Part shown: positions 38,429 to 46,402 of the stretch, piece by piece
Position numbering within the stretch: the stretch's first letter is position 1
Layout: every line of letters starts with the position of its first letter
Position numbers and translations under genes: made by a program
NCBI GenBank assembly: GCA_026410415.1
Contig: JAPMLR010000005.1
Coordinates: forward strand, 124,001-188,000
DNA from: Denitratimonas yunnanensis (SeqCode)
GTDB lineage: Bacteria; Pseudomonadota; Gammaproteobacteria; Xanthomonadales; Xanthomonadaceae
DNA: 64,000 bases
Direction of reading: 5' to 3'
Notes under the pieces: generated by a model
Told to the model about the DNA's origin: nothing
Database searches by the model: none
What the model saw: the letters and a program-made list of their open reading frames with translations, nothing else

Positions 38429-39658
38429 ATGAAACTGGCCGCACGCGCCGAGCGTATCGAACCGTTCTATGTCATGGAAGTGGGCAAGGTCGCCGCCGAG
38501 CTGGCGCGGTCTGCCGCCGCTCGGGAGCGACCGGTGCTTGCGCTCAACATCGGCGAGCCGGATTTCACCGCGCCGCCGCTGGTGCAGGAAGCCGCGCAGC
38601 GCGCGGTGCGCGATGGAGCGACCCAATACACCCCGGCGCTGGGTTTGCCGGAATTGCGCGAACGCATTTCCGGCTGGTACCGGCAGCGCTTCGGCATCGA
38701 GGTGCCTGCGCACCGGATCGTGGTGACGGCGGGCGCATCGGCGGCATTGCAGTTGGCGTGTCTGGCGCTGGTCGACACGGGTGACGAGGTGCTGATGCCG
38801 GACCCGTGCTATCCCTGCAACCGGCATTTCGTGACGGCGGCGGAAGGAACGCCGGTGCTGGTTCCGACAACCTCCGGCACGCGTTACCAGCTCAGCGCCG
38901 AGAGGGTGCGCGATCGCTGGAGCGATGCAACTCGCGGCGTCTTGCTGGCATCTCCGTCCAATCCCACGGGCACGTCGATCGCCTCCGATGAGCTGGCACG
39001 CATCCACGGGTTTGTCCGGGAACGCGGCGGGATCACCTTGCTGGACGAGATCTACCTCGGCCTGAGCCATGACGAGGCCTTCGGGCAGAGCGGACTGGCG
39101 CTGGATGATCAGGTGATCGCGATCAACAGTTTTTCGAAATACTTCTGCATGACCGGCTGGCGCCTGGGGTGGCTGGTGGTGCCGGAAGCGCTGGTGCCGC
39201 CCATCGAACGGCTCGCGCAGAATTTCTTCATCTGCCCGAGCACCGTGGCCCAGCACGCGGCGCTGGCCTGTTTCGAGCGCGGCAGCATCCTCGAGTACGA
39301 ACGTCGCCGAGCCCAGTTCAAGGCGCGATGCGAGTGGTTGGCGCCTGCACTGGAGCGGTTGGGCTTCCACGTGCCGATCCGGCCGGATGGTGCGTTCTAC
39401 GTCTGGGCCGATGCGTCTGCCTGGTTCGACCGACTCGGCGTTCGGGACAGTTGGGACTTCGTGTTCGAACTGCTCCGGCGCACTCATGTCGCACTGACGC
39501 CGGGGCGTGATTTCGGCCAGGCGGAGACGGCGCGATTCGTGCGCTTCTCGGCGGCGAATTCCATGGAGAACCTCCAGGCGGCGGTGGCGCGGCTGGAGGC
39601 ATTGCGCGACGAGCTGACCGCTGCGCCCGAAGGCGCAACCACTACATGTCGTGCTTGA
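38429..39658 (+). CDS. PLP-dependent class I/II aminotransferase (409 aa)
   Basis: Fold-type I aminotransferase of the aspartate-aminotransferase superfamily. Features: LALNIGEPDFTAPPLV, ATQYTPALGLPELRE, GASAALQL (PLP phosphate site), SPSNPTG, LLDEIYLGL with the pyridine-binding Asp, and INSFSKYFCMTGWRLGW containing the Schiff-base lysine, then RFVRFSAANS near the end with the carboxylate-binding Arg. The amino-acid specificity is not readable; alanine, aspartate or aromatic transaminases share these motifs. The frame runs back into the previous gene, but the ATG at 38429 gives the usual length. Its last 17 bp overlap the convergent holC. Confidence 0.87.
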   Translation: MKLAARAERIEPFYVMEVGKVAAELARSAAARERPVLALNIGEPDFTAPPLVQEAAQRAVRDGATQYTPALGLPELRERISGWYRQRFGIEVPAHRIVVTAGASAALQLACLALVDTGDEVLMPDPCYPCNRHFVTAAEGTPVLVPTTSGTRYQLSAERVRDRWSDATRGVLLASPSNPTGTSIASDELARIHGFVRERGGITLLDEIYLGLSHDEAFGQSGLALDDQVIAINSFSKYFCMTGWRLGWLVVPEALVPPIERLAQNFFICPSTVAQHAALACFERGSILEYERRRAQFKARCEWLAPALERLGFHVPIRPDGAFYVWADASAWFDRLGVRDSWDFVFELLRRTHVALTPGRDFGQAETARFVRFSAANSMENLQAAVARLEALRDELTAAPEGATTTCRA

Positions 39659-40067
39659 GCATCTCGAAGCCGCGCGCCTGATAGTCACGCCACCGTTGCC
39701 GTAGCGGATCGCGCGCAGCCGGATCTGCGGGCACGACTTCGAGCACCCGCTCGCAGGTGCCGCGGAATGGGTCATCGCGCAGGTTGATGATGTACGGGCG
39801 GTCGGGGGTGTCTGCGTCGGGCGGCACGATGAGGATGGGCGTTTCCGCATCGTCTTCGTCCTGCCCCGCGATCTGGTGGGGCAGGTAGGCATCGTCCTCG
39901 AATTCCCAGAGCAGGCCGTCGATCAGATCGGCCTGCATGGCGTCGCGCGCGAGGATGAGCGTGGGTTTGTCGGCAGCGAAGCAACGTTTGGCCAGTTCGC
40001 ACACCAGCAGCAGCGGATCCTCCGCGAAACGCGGCTTGGCGATCAGGTAGAAATCCGCGCGGGGCAT
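39642..40067 (-). CDS. holC: DNA polymerase III chi subunit HolC (141 aa)
   Basis: Clamp-loader accessory subunit that links the loader to SSB. Recognisable by ADFYLIAKPRFAEDPLLLVCELAKRC near the start, DGLLWEFEDDAYLPHQIAGQ and PYIINLRDDP, the chi-family pattern. The length is normal. It starts one base after the pepA stop, so pepA-holC is an operon as in E. coli. Its 3' end overlaps the convergent aminotransferase gene by 17 bp. Confidence 0.9.
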   Translation of the reverse strand: MPRADFYLIAKPRFAEDPLLLVCELAKRCFAADKPTLILARDAMQADLIDGLLWEFEDDAYLPHQIAGQDEDDAETPILIVPPDADTPDRPYIINLRDDPFRGTCERVLEVVPADPAARDPLRQRWRDYQARGFEMLKHDM

Positions 40068-40068
40068 G

Positions 40069-41544
40069 TCACTGGCGACCGATCAGCCATTCCACGAGGA
40101 GGTTCACCGGCCGACCCGTTGCCAGACCCTTGCGGCCCTCGTCCCATGCGGTGCCGGCGATGTCCAGATGGGCCCAGCGCTGCTGGCCTTCGGTGAAGCG
40201 TGCGAGAAAGCAGCCCGCCGTGATCGCGCCCGCCCACTTGCCGCCGATGTTGGCCATGTCGGCCGCGACGGAGTCGAGCATGGGCTGGTAGTCGTCCCAG
40301 ATCGGGAGCCGCCATGCGCGGTCGTGGCTGGCGTCGCCGGCAGCCAGCAACTCCGCGGCGAGCGCATCGTCGCGGCTCATCAGGCCGTGCGCGTGCTTGC
40401 CGAGGGCAACGACACAGGCGCCGGTCAAGGTGGCGACGTCGATCAGGGTGGCGGGGTTGAAACGCTGAGCATAGGTCAGCGCGTCGCAGAGAATCAGGCG
40501 ACCTTCGGCGTCGGTGTTGAGCACTTCGATGGTCTTGCCGGACATCGAGGTGAGCACATCGCCGGGGCGATAGGACGCGCCGTCGGGCATGTTTTCCACT
40601 GCCGCTGCAATCGCGATCAGGTTGATGCGCAAACCCAGCTGCACTGCGCTGAGGAAGGCGCCGAGAACGCTCGCTGCACCGCACATGTCGAACTTCATTT
40701 CTTCCATGCCGGGGCCGGGCTTGATGGAGATGCCACCCGTATCAAAGGTGATGCCTTTACCCACGAGTACATGCGGCCGTTGATCCGTAGCGGCGCCGTC
40801 ATATCGAAGCACGATCAGTTTGGGCGGATTGGCGCTGCCCTGAGCCACCCCGAGCAATGACCCCATGCCGAGTGCTTGCATCTGTTCTCGATCCAGCACC
40901 TCCAACGAGACCTTGTCATTGCTTGCGGCGATATGGCCGGCCTGTTCGGCCAGATAGGCGGGATTACAGATATTGGGAGGAAGGTTGCCCAGTTCCCGCG
41001 CCAGCGTGACGCCATCGGCGATGCCAGCAGCAATGCGGAGCTGGTCGGCGGCGGCATCGTCGCCAGAGAGACTCAGTGCGGTCAGCGGCGATGCCTTGGC
41101 GGACTTCTTCGTCGTGGTGTAGGTGTAGCTGGCATGAAACGCCGCGAGCGCGGCCTGACGGAGCTTCCAGTCCGCGTCGCGCCCGACCACGTCGATCTCC
41201 GTGAGCGCGCTGTGGATGCGCGTGACCGGGCCACCCTTCAGCGCACGGATGGATTCGGCTGCCGCCTTGAGGAAGCGGCCTGCATCAACCTTCGAAGATT
41301 CGCCCACGCCGACCAGAAGAACGCGGGGTGCGTGGATCCCGTCCAGTGCCAGAAGGAGCGCGCAGCGGCCGGCTTTGCCGGATACGTCGCCACTTTCCAG
41401 AAGCCGGGCAATGCGGCCGCCACAGGCTTCGTCCAGTTGCTGCGCGGCGGGCGACAGGCCGGTGTCTTCGAAAACCGCAGCGACGACGGCGTCGGTGTCG
41501 ATGTGGGCGGGATGGGCGCGCAGCAGACTCAGGTTCAGGCTCAT
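40069..41544 (-). CDS. pepA: Leucyl aminopeptidase PepA (491 aa)
   Basis: M17 dimetal aminopeptidase that releases N-terminal residues in the cytosol; E. coli PepA also binds DNA and assists Xer recombination at cer. The catalytic domain shows VGKGITFDTGGISIKP, MKFDMCGAASVLGAF and the signature NTDAEGRLILCDAL with metal-binding Asp and Glu, followed by DVATLTGACVVALGKHAHGL. The length is slightly below the E. coli enzyme (503). Divergent from lptF with a 161-bp gap, and followed by holC. Confidence 0.96.
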   Translation of the reverse strand: MSLNLSLLRAHPAHIDTDAVVAAVFEDTGLSPAAQQLDEACGGRIARLLESGDVSGKAGRCALLLALDGIHAPRVLLVGVGESSKVDAGRFLKAAAESIRALKGGPVTRIHSALTEIDVVGRDADWKLRQAALAAFHASYTYTTTKKSAKASPLTALSLSGDDAAADQLRIAAGIADGVTLARELGNLPPNICNPAYLAEQAGHIAASNDKVSLEVLDREQMQALGMGSLLGVAQGSANPPKLIVLRYDGAATDQRPHVLVGKGITFDTGGISIKPGPGMEEMKFDMCGAASVLGAFLSAVQLGLRINLIAIAAAVENMPDGASYRPGDVLTSMSGKTIEVLNTDAEGRLILCDALTYAQRFNPATLIDVATLTGACVVALGKHAHGLMSRDDALAAELLAAGDASHDRAWRLPIWDDYQPMLDSVAADMANIGGKWAGAITAGCFLARFTEGQQRWAHLDIAGTAWDEGRKGLATGRPVNLLVEWLIGRQ

Positions 41545-41705
41545 GGTTTTCCTGCAAGGGGAGGACGGGCGATACTTCGGCGCCCAGAAAGCGTCGGCGC
41601 ACAGGCAGCGGACGCGATGGAAACCACGATTCTAGTGCATACCTTCCCCGCCCCGAACCCATACTGCCAGAGCGCGTTAAGTCGCATGTCGTGCCGGAGG
41701 CAGGG

Positions 41706-42806
41706 ATGAGCGGCAAGGTGCGTTGGCCGATCATCGACCGTTACCTGTTCGGTCAGTTGGCAGCGGCGTTCATTGCCTGCCTTGTGGTGCTGGTGCTGGT
41801 CAGCATGGGCGGCTTGGTCGCGGATCTGCTCAGCAAGATCGCACGCGGCAAGCTGCCGCCTGGCCTGCTGATTTCCCAGCTCGGGCTTCGTGCGCTCGAT
41901 TTTCTGCCGCTGCTGCTTCCCCTGTCGCTGTTCCTGTCCGTGCTGCTGGCTTACGGACGCATGTACCGTGACAGCGAGATGGCAGTGCTGGCTGCGGCGG
42001 GCCTGGGTATCCGCCGCTTGGCACGTCCGTTGGCGTGGCTTGCGGTGCCGGTCGCGATCGGCGTGGGACTGACGTCGTTGTGGTTGTCGCCGGCCGCATT
42101 GCGCACCTCGCAAGCGATGATCGAGGCGGCCAACAAATCGCTTCTGGTCGCCGGGCTGGAGCCGGGGCGGTTCGTCGAGATTCCCGGACGCAACGGCGTC
42201 GTCTACATCAGCCAGATGGACGAGGAAGGTCGCACCTTCCAGCGTTTGTTCGTGCATGGCGAGCGCGATGGCCGGATCGACGTGGTGACGGCCCAGGCCG
42301 GCGAATTGTTTCAGGAGAGTCAGGGCGATGAACGCTATCTGCGCCTGACCGACGGCTTTCGCGTGGAGGGCGCACTGGGCAGCGACGCATTCCGGATGAT
42401 GCGGTTTGCCGGGAACGATATCCGGCTCCCGGACGTCGAGGCCGGCAGCGTCGGGCGGACGGAGCAGCGGATGACGACACCGGAGCTGGCGCGCGTGGAC
42501 GCGCCGGTGGAGCGGGCCGAGTTGCACTGGAGGCTGGCCACGCCGCTGGCGACGCTGGTACTGGCATTGCTGGCCCTGCCGCTGGCGCATTCGCCGCCGC
42601 GCAATGCCCGCTACGGACGCGTGTTGACGGCGCTGCTGGCCTACCTTGTGTACCTCAATCTGCTGGCACTGGGGCGGGCGATGCTGGCCAGCGGCACGCT
42701 GCCCGCCTGGGCCGGTCTGTGGTGGGTGCATCTGCCCGTCGTGGTCATCGCTTTGTACCTGCTCTGGCGCGATGAACGCCTGCCTCGCCCGCGGGAAGCG
42801 GCATGA
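41706..42806 (+). CDS. lptF: LPS export ABC transporter permease LptF (366 aa)
   Basis: One of two permeases of the LptB2FG complex that extracts LPS from the inner membrane. Six membrane helices flanking a periplasmic jellyroll: IIDRYLFGQLAAAFIACLVV, FLPLLLPLSLFLSVLLAYGRMYRDSEMAVL (the coupling region typical of LptF/G), periplasmic ~110-265, then WRLATPLATLVLALLALPLAHSPPR and two more helices. The frame is open far upstream, but the ATG at 41706 matches the family start. Its stop overlaps the lptG ATG by four bases. The pair is divergent from pepA, the conserved gammaproteobacterial order. Confidence 0.93.
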   Translation: MSGKVRWPIIDRYLFGQLAAAFIACLVVLVLVSMGGLVADLLSKIARGKLPPGLLISQLGLRALDFLPLLLPLSLFLSVLLAYGRMYRDSEMAVLAAAGLGIRRLARPLAWLAVPVAIGVGLTSLWLSPAALRTSQAMIEAANKSLLVAGLEPGRFVEIPGRNGVVYISQMDEEGRTFQRLFVHGERDGRIDVVTAQAGELFQESQGDERYLRLTDGFRVEGALGSDAFRMMRFAGNDIRLPDVEAGSVGRTEQRMTTPELARVDAPVERAELHWRLATPLATLVLALLALPLAHSPPRNARYGRVLTALLAYLVYLNLLALGRAMLASGTLPAWAGLWWVHLPVVVIALYLLWRDERLPRPREAA

Positions 42807-43900
42807 TCCTGGTGCCGCGTACCGCTGACCGGATGATTGCCGCACGTGTGCTGGCGGCGCTCGCCGCCGTGTGGATGGTGCTGGTGGGGTTCGATGCCAT
42901 CACTGCGCTGGTGGAAGAGCTGGGCGATGTCGGCGAAGGCGAGTACGGTTTCGCGCAGACGCTGGTGTACACCGCCTACACCCTTCCGCGTCGTGCCTAC
43001 ACGCTGTTTCCCACCGCAGCGGTGATCGGGTCGCTGCTTGGCTTGGGGGCGCTCGCGGCCTCTTCGGAACTGACTGCGTTGCGAGCCATCGGCCTGTCGC
43101 GCGTTCGCATCTGCGCGTCTGCCGCCGTGGTCATTGTCGGGCTGACGCTGCTGATGATGATCGTGGGCGAAACCATCGGTCCGGCGGGTGAGCAACGGGC
43201 TCAAAGCCTGGCCATGCAGGCCAAATCCTCCGATGTGGCATCGTCGCGCTGGTCCGGATTGTGGGCGCGCGAAGGCAACATCTTCCTCAATGCGCGACAA
43301 GGCAACGTGGTGGGACGGGGGGCAGGGGCGACCATCGAACTCACCGGCGTGACGCTGTACGAATTCGACGAGGAAGGCAGGCTGGGCTCCATCGCGCAGG
43401 TGGAGCGCGCCGTGCATCGCGGCGGCGGCTGGTCGTTGCACAACATCCGTCGCTCCGTGCTGCATCCGCGCGAGGTCGTCAGCGAGCTGATCGAGGAAGA
43501 GCATTGGGCGTCATCGCTCAATCCAGATGTGCTCAAGCTCGGTGTGGCGAAGCCTCGATATCTGCGTCTGGCCGAGTTGCGCAGCAGTCTGGATTACCTG
43601 GAACGCAATCAACTCGATCAAGGCGAGTTCGTCACCGCCTACTGGTCGAGAATCTTCTATCCCCTGGGCACCATCGCGCTGTGTCTGGCCGCGCTGCCTT
43701 TCGCGTTCGGCACGTTGCGATCGGGCGGGTTCGGAAAACGCCTCTTCATCGGCATCGTGCTGGGCGTCGGGATGTTCACCGCGCAGACGCTGGCAGTGAA
43801 TCTGGCGCAGGTCTACCACATCGATCTGCGCCTCGGGTACGCGCTGCCGCCATTGCTGGTGGCATTGGCCTCGTGGCTTCACTTCAGGCGGCGGGTTTGA
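42803..43900 (+). CDS. lptG: LPS export ABC transporter permease LptG (365 aa)
   Basis: Second permease of LptB2FG. It shows DRMIAARVLAALAAVWMVLV..., YTAYTLPRRAYTLFPTAAVIGSLLGLGALAASSELTALRAIGLS (shown in parts; the coupling-helix region of LptG), a periplasmic beta-jellyroll (~125-265), and C-terminal helices ending YALPPLLVALASWLHF. The length is typical. The start overlaps the lptF stop (ATGA at 42803-42806). Its last 17 bp overlap the convergent RDD gene. Confidence 0.93.
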   Translation: MILVPRTADRMIAARVLAALAAVWMVLVGFDAITALVEELGDVGEGEYGFAQTLVYTAYTLPRRAYTLFPTAAVIGSLLGLGALAASSELTALRAIGLSRVRICASAAVVIVGLTLLMMIVGETIGPAGEQRAQSLAMQAKSSDVASSRWSGLWAREGNIFLNARQGNVVGRGAGATIELTGVTLYEFDEEGRLGSIAQVERAVHRGGGWSLHNIRRSVLHPREVVSELIEEEHWASSLNPDVLKLGVAKPRYLRLAELRSSLDYLERNQLDQGEFVTAYWSRIFYPLGTIALCLAALPFAFGTLRSGGFGKRLFIGIVLGVGMFTAQTLAVNLAQVYHIDLRLGYALPPLLVALASWLHFRRRV

Positions 43901-44357
43901 TTTTCCCGGGCTTCGGCATCCTGACCATGACCGTGCCGGAGGCCAGGTCATGCCAGGTCCGACGTTCTGCATCGATCATGGACCAGAGAAAACCCAGCCC
44001 GAATGCGCCGAGCGACAGCGGTGCCACGGCGTACCGCAAAGCCAATGACGCCCAGGGAATGTCGGTACGTCCATCGGCGCGCAGGAGGCGCAGCCGCCAC
44101 GCGCGCATTCCGAGTGTCTGGCCGCCGCGACGCCAGCTGATGCAGAGATAGGCGAAGGCCACCAGCAGCATGCATGCGAACTCCACGAACGCCGCAGGGC
44201 TGTTCGGCGTTACCGGAACGCCGCCGCGCACCAGCAATGCGATCGCGGCGACTGCGAACCAGAGCGCCAGCAGGGGCAGCAGGTCGTAGACGATGGCGAG
44301 CAGGCGGTAAGGCAGTGCCGCCGGAGTGGCGGTGGGGGCAGAAGTCGAAGTGTCCAT
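43884..44357 (-). CDS. RDD-family membrane protein (157 aa)
   Basis: Small inner-membrane protein of the RDD family, here with the R-x-x-A...D-x-x spacing in PYRLLAIVYDLLPLLALWFAVAA, a second hydrophobic segment (AAFVEFACMLLVAFAYLCIS), the conserved RRGGQTLGMRAWRLRLL, and a C-terminal WHDLASGTVMV. Some family members are thought to act in ion (Na+/Li+) exchange, but most are uncharacterised. The ATG at 44357 is chosen; the frame continues into the divergent xerD. It overlaps the lptG end by 17 bp. Confidence 0.85.
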   Translation of the reverse strand: MDTSTSAPTATPAALPYRLLAIVYDLLPLLALWFAVAAIALLVRGGVPVTPNSPAAFVEFACMLLVAFAYLCISWRRGGQTLGMRAWRLRLLRADGRTDIPWASLALRYAVAPLSLGAFGLGFLWSMIDAERRTWHDLASGTVMVRMPKPGKIKPAA

Positions 44358-44397
44358 GATGCAAGGATAGGGGCGCACGCGCCGGTATGCTGTGCCG

Positions 44398-45348
44398 ATG
44401 GAATCCGAAGCCATCACCCGACGCCGGTTGCGTGCCCGTGCGATGCCGCCCGTGCCGGCGGCAGCCGCGACGCTGATCGAGTCGTTCCTCGACCGAATCT
44501 GGGCGGAGCGCGGCCTTTCCCGGCTGACGCTGGAAAGTTATCGCCGCGATCTGGAAGGGCTCGCACGCTGGCTCGGCGAGTCCACACCACTGACTGCCGT
44601 GGATCGGGCTCGATTGTTCGACTATCTGGCCTGGCGGACCGAGGCAGGATATGACGGGCGCAGCAATGCCCGCCTGATGTCGAGCTTGCGCGCGTTCTAC
44701 GTCCAGCTTCTGCGATTGCGCCAGATCGATGCCGATCCGACCGCATTGGTGCAGCGGCCCAAGCCGCGGCGCAAGTTGCCGCGAACGCTGCTGGAAAGCG
44801 AGATCGATGCGCTGATGGCCGCGCCGGATGTCGATACCGTGCTGGGGTTGAGAGATCGGGCGATGCTCGAATTGATGTACGGCTCGGGGTTGCGCGTTTC
44901 CGAGCTGACGATGCTGACCTTGGGTGGGATCAACCTGCGGCAGGGAGCGCTGCGCGTGACGGGCAAGGGAGGCAAGGAGCGCCTGGTGCCGATCGGACAG
45001 GAGGCGCAGCATTGGCTGGAACGGTACCTCGCCGAGGCCCGTCCGGCACTCGCCGCCGGAAAGATGCGTGAGCCGCTGTTTCTCACCCGCCGTGGCGCGG
45101 GAGTGAGCCGGCAACTGTTCTGGCACGGCATCAAGCGTTTGGCAACGGTAGCCGGCATCGATTCGGGGCGTGTCACGCCGCACGGCTTGCGCCACGCGTT
45201 TGCCACGCACCTGCTCAATCATGGGGCCGATCTGCGTTCGCTCCAGATGCTGCTCGGACATGCCAGCCTGTCCACCACGCAGATCTACACGGCGGTGGCG
45301 AAAGAGCGTCTGCAACGCATGCACGAGCAGCATCACCCGCGCGGATAA
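44398..45348 (+). CDS. xerD: Site-specific tyrosine recombinase XerD (316 aa)
   Basis: Resolves chromosome dimers at dif with XerC under FtsK control. An N-terminal SAM-like core-binding domain (IESFLDRIWAERGLSRLTLESYRRDL) is followed by the catalytic domain with Arg in GSGLRVSELTML, Lys in TGKGGKERLVPI, H-x-x-R in TPHGLRHAFATHLL, His in LLGHASLSTTQIY and the nucleophile Tyr in the same stretch. The length is slightly above average because of a ~25-residue N-terminal extension. ATG at 44398 is used, with GTG at 44392 as an alternative. It sits with dsbC downstream, a common order. Confidence 0.92.
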   Translation: MESEAITRRRLRARAMPPVPAAAATLIESFLDRIWAERGLSRLTLESYRRDLEGLARWLGESTPLTAVDRARLFDYLAWRTEAGYDGRSNARLMSSLRAFYVQLLRLRQIDADPTALVQRPKPRRKLPRTLLESEIDALMAAPDVDTVLGLRDRAMLELMYGSGLRVSELTMLTLGGINLRQGALRVTGKGGKERLVPIGQEAQHWLERYLAEARPALAAGKMREPLFLTRRGAGVSRQLFWHGIKRLATVAGIDSGRVTPHGLRHAFATHLLNHGADLRSLQMLLGHASLSTTQIYTAVAKERLQRMHEQHHPRG

Positions 45349-45416
45349 GGGGCAATCTGTGGCCGTCGGCGCCTGGCTTCCGTATCCTTGAACTTTCGCA
45401 TCAAGGGTCGGTCAAA

Positions 45417-45460
45417 CGCCCGTCCCGACACTTTCACCCGCCCGTCCCGACACTTTCACC
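45417..45460 (+). repeat. Perfect 22-bp tandem duplication upstream of dsbC
   Basis: Two identical adjacent copies (45417-45438 and 45439-45460) of a 22-mer beginning CGCCCGTCCCGACACTTTCA. They lie in the xerD-dsbC gap, ending 20 bp before the dsbC ATG and directly before its ribosome-binding site. Either a slippage duplication or a paired binding site. Confidence 0.85.
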
Positions 45461-45480
45461 GCTCCTCCAGAGGAATTTCC

Positions 45481-46191
45481 ATGAGTCGTTTCCTGATTGC
45501 CGCCCTGCTTGGCGCACTCGCGTTTTCCGCATCGGCCGACGATGCCAAGGTCGAGGCCGCCATCGCCTCGCTGGTGCCCGGCGCCAAGATCGACAGCATC
45601 GCCGAATCGCAGGTGCCCGGTTTCTTTCAGGTCGTGCTGCAGGGGCAGGTGGTTTATGTCAGCGCCGACGGGAAGTTTCTGATCCAGGGCTCGGTGTTCG
45701 ACATCGAGAGCAAGACCGATCTCACCGAAACCGCACGTTCGAGCATCCGGCGCAACGCGCTGGCATCGGTCGGCCCGGAGCAGCGCATCATCTACAAGGC
45801 CAAGGACGAGAAGTACGCGGTCACGGTGTTCACCGACATCGACTGCGGCTACTGCCGTCGGCTGCATCAGGAGATCCCGCAGTACAACGAGCGCGGCATC
45901 ACCATCGAGTACCTGTTCTTCCCGCGCGCGGGCGTCGGTTCGGAGTCGTACGACAAGGCGGTGTCGGTGTGGTGTGCGGACGATCGCCAGAAGGCGATGG
46001 ACGCCGCCAAGGCCGGTCGCGACGTGCCCGCCAAGACCTGCGACAACCCGGTTGCGCACGATTACGAACTGGGTCAGAAGATCAACGTCACCGGGACGCC
46101 GGCGGTCTATACCGTCGAGGGCACCCAGCTGGGCGGCTATCTGCCGCCGGAGCAGATGCTCCAGCGTTTGAGTTCCGGCGCGGCGCGCTGA
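45481..46191 (+). CDS. dsbC: Thiol:disulfide isomerase DsbC (236 aa)
   Basis: Periplasmic disulfide isomerase. Signal peptide MSRFLIAALLGALAFSASA, N-terminal dimerisation domain (~22-85), linker helix, and a thioredoxin domain with the active-site motif VTVFTDIDCGYCRRLHQEI (C122 and C125) and cis-Pro in TGTPAVYT. A second cysteine pair (WCADD... and AKTCDNP) matches the structural disulfide of E. coli DsbC. The start has GAGGAA 7-12 bases upstream. A likely client group here is the many cysteine-rich exported proteins of the window, but this is inference. Followed by a terminator. Confidence 0.93.
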   Translation: MSRFLIAALLGALAFSASADDAKVEAAIASLVPGAKIDSIAESQVPGFFQVVLQGQVVYVSADGKFLIQGSVFDIESKTDLTETARSSIRRNALASVGPEQRIIYKAKDEKYAVTVFTDIDCGYCRRLHQEIPQYNERGITIEYLFFPRAGVGSESYDKAVSVWCADDRQKAMDAAKAGRDVPAKTCDNPVAHDYELGQKINVTGTPAVYTVEGTQLGGYLPPEQMLQRLSSGAAR

Positions 46192-46213
46192 GGCGTCGCA
46201 CGATCACCGCATC

Positions 46214-46245
46214 AGCCCGTCGGTGCGGCGCGCCGGCGGGCTTTT
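46214..46245 (+). terminator. Rho-independent terminator after dsbC
   Basis: AGCCCGTCGG (46214-46223) pairs with CCGGCGGGCT (46233-46242) with one G-U pair around a nine-base loop, followed by TTT. It lies 22 bp beyond dsbC. The rest of the gap up to purL holds nothing I can identify. Confidence 0.75.
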
Positions 46246-46402
46246 CCGTTTCTGGCGAAAGGACGCTGATCCGGCCCGTGGCTCGTTTGGGCGGTAGACG
46301 CGCTGGCGCGTGGAACGCTCCGGTCCGTTGTGGCATCGGGGTTCCTCCGGCCCTTCCCTTTGGCCATAGGCTAAAATGCGCCCCTTTTCACGCGCGGGGC
46401 GA

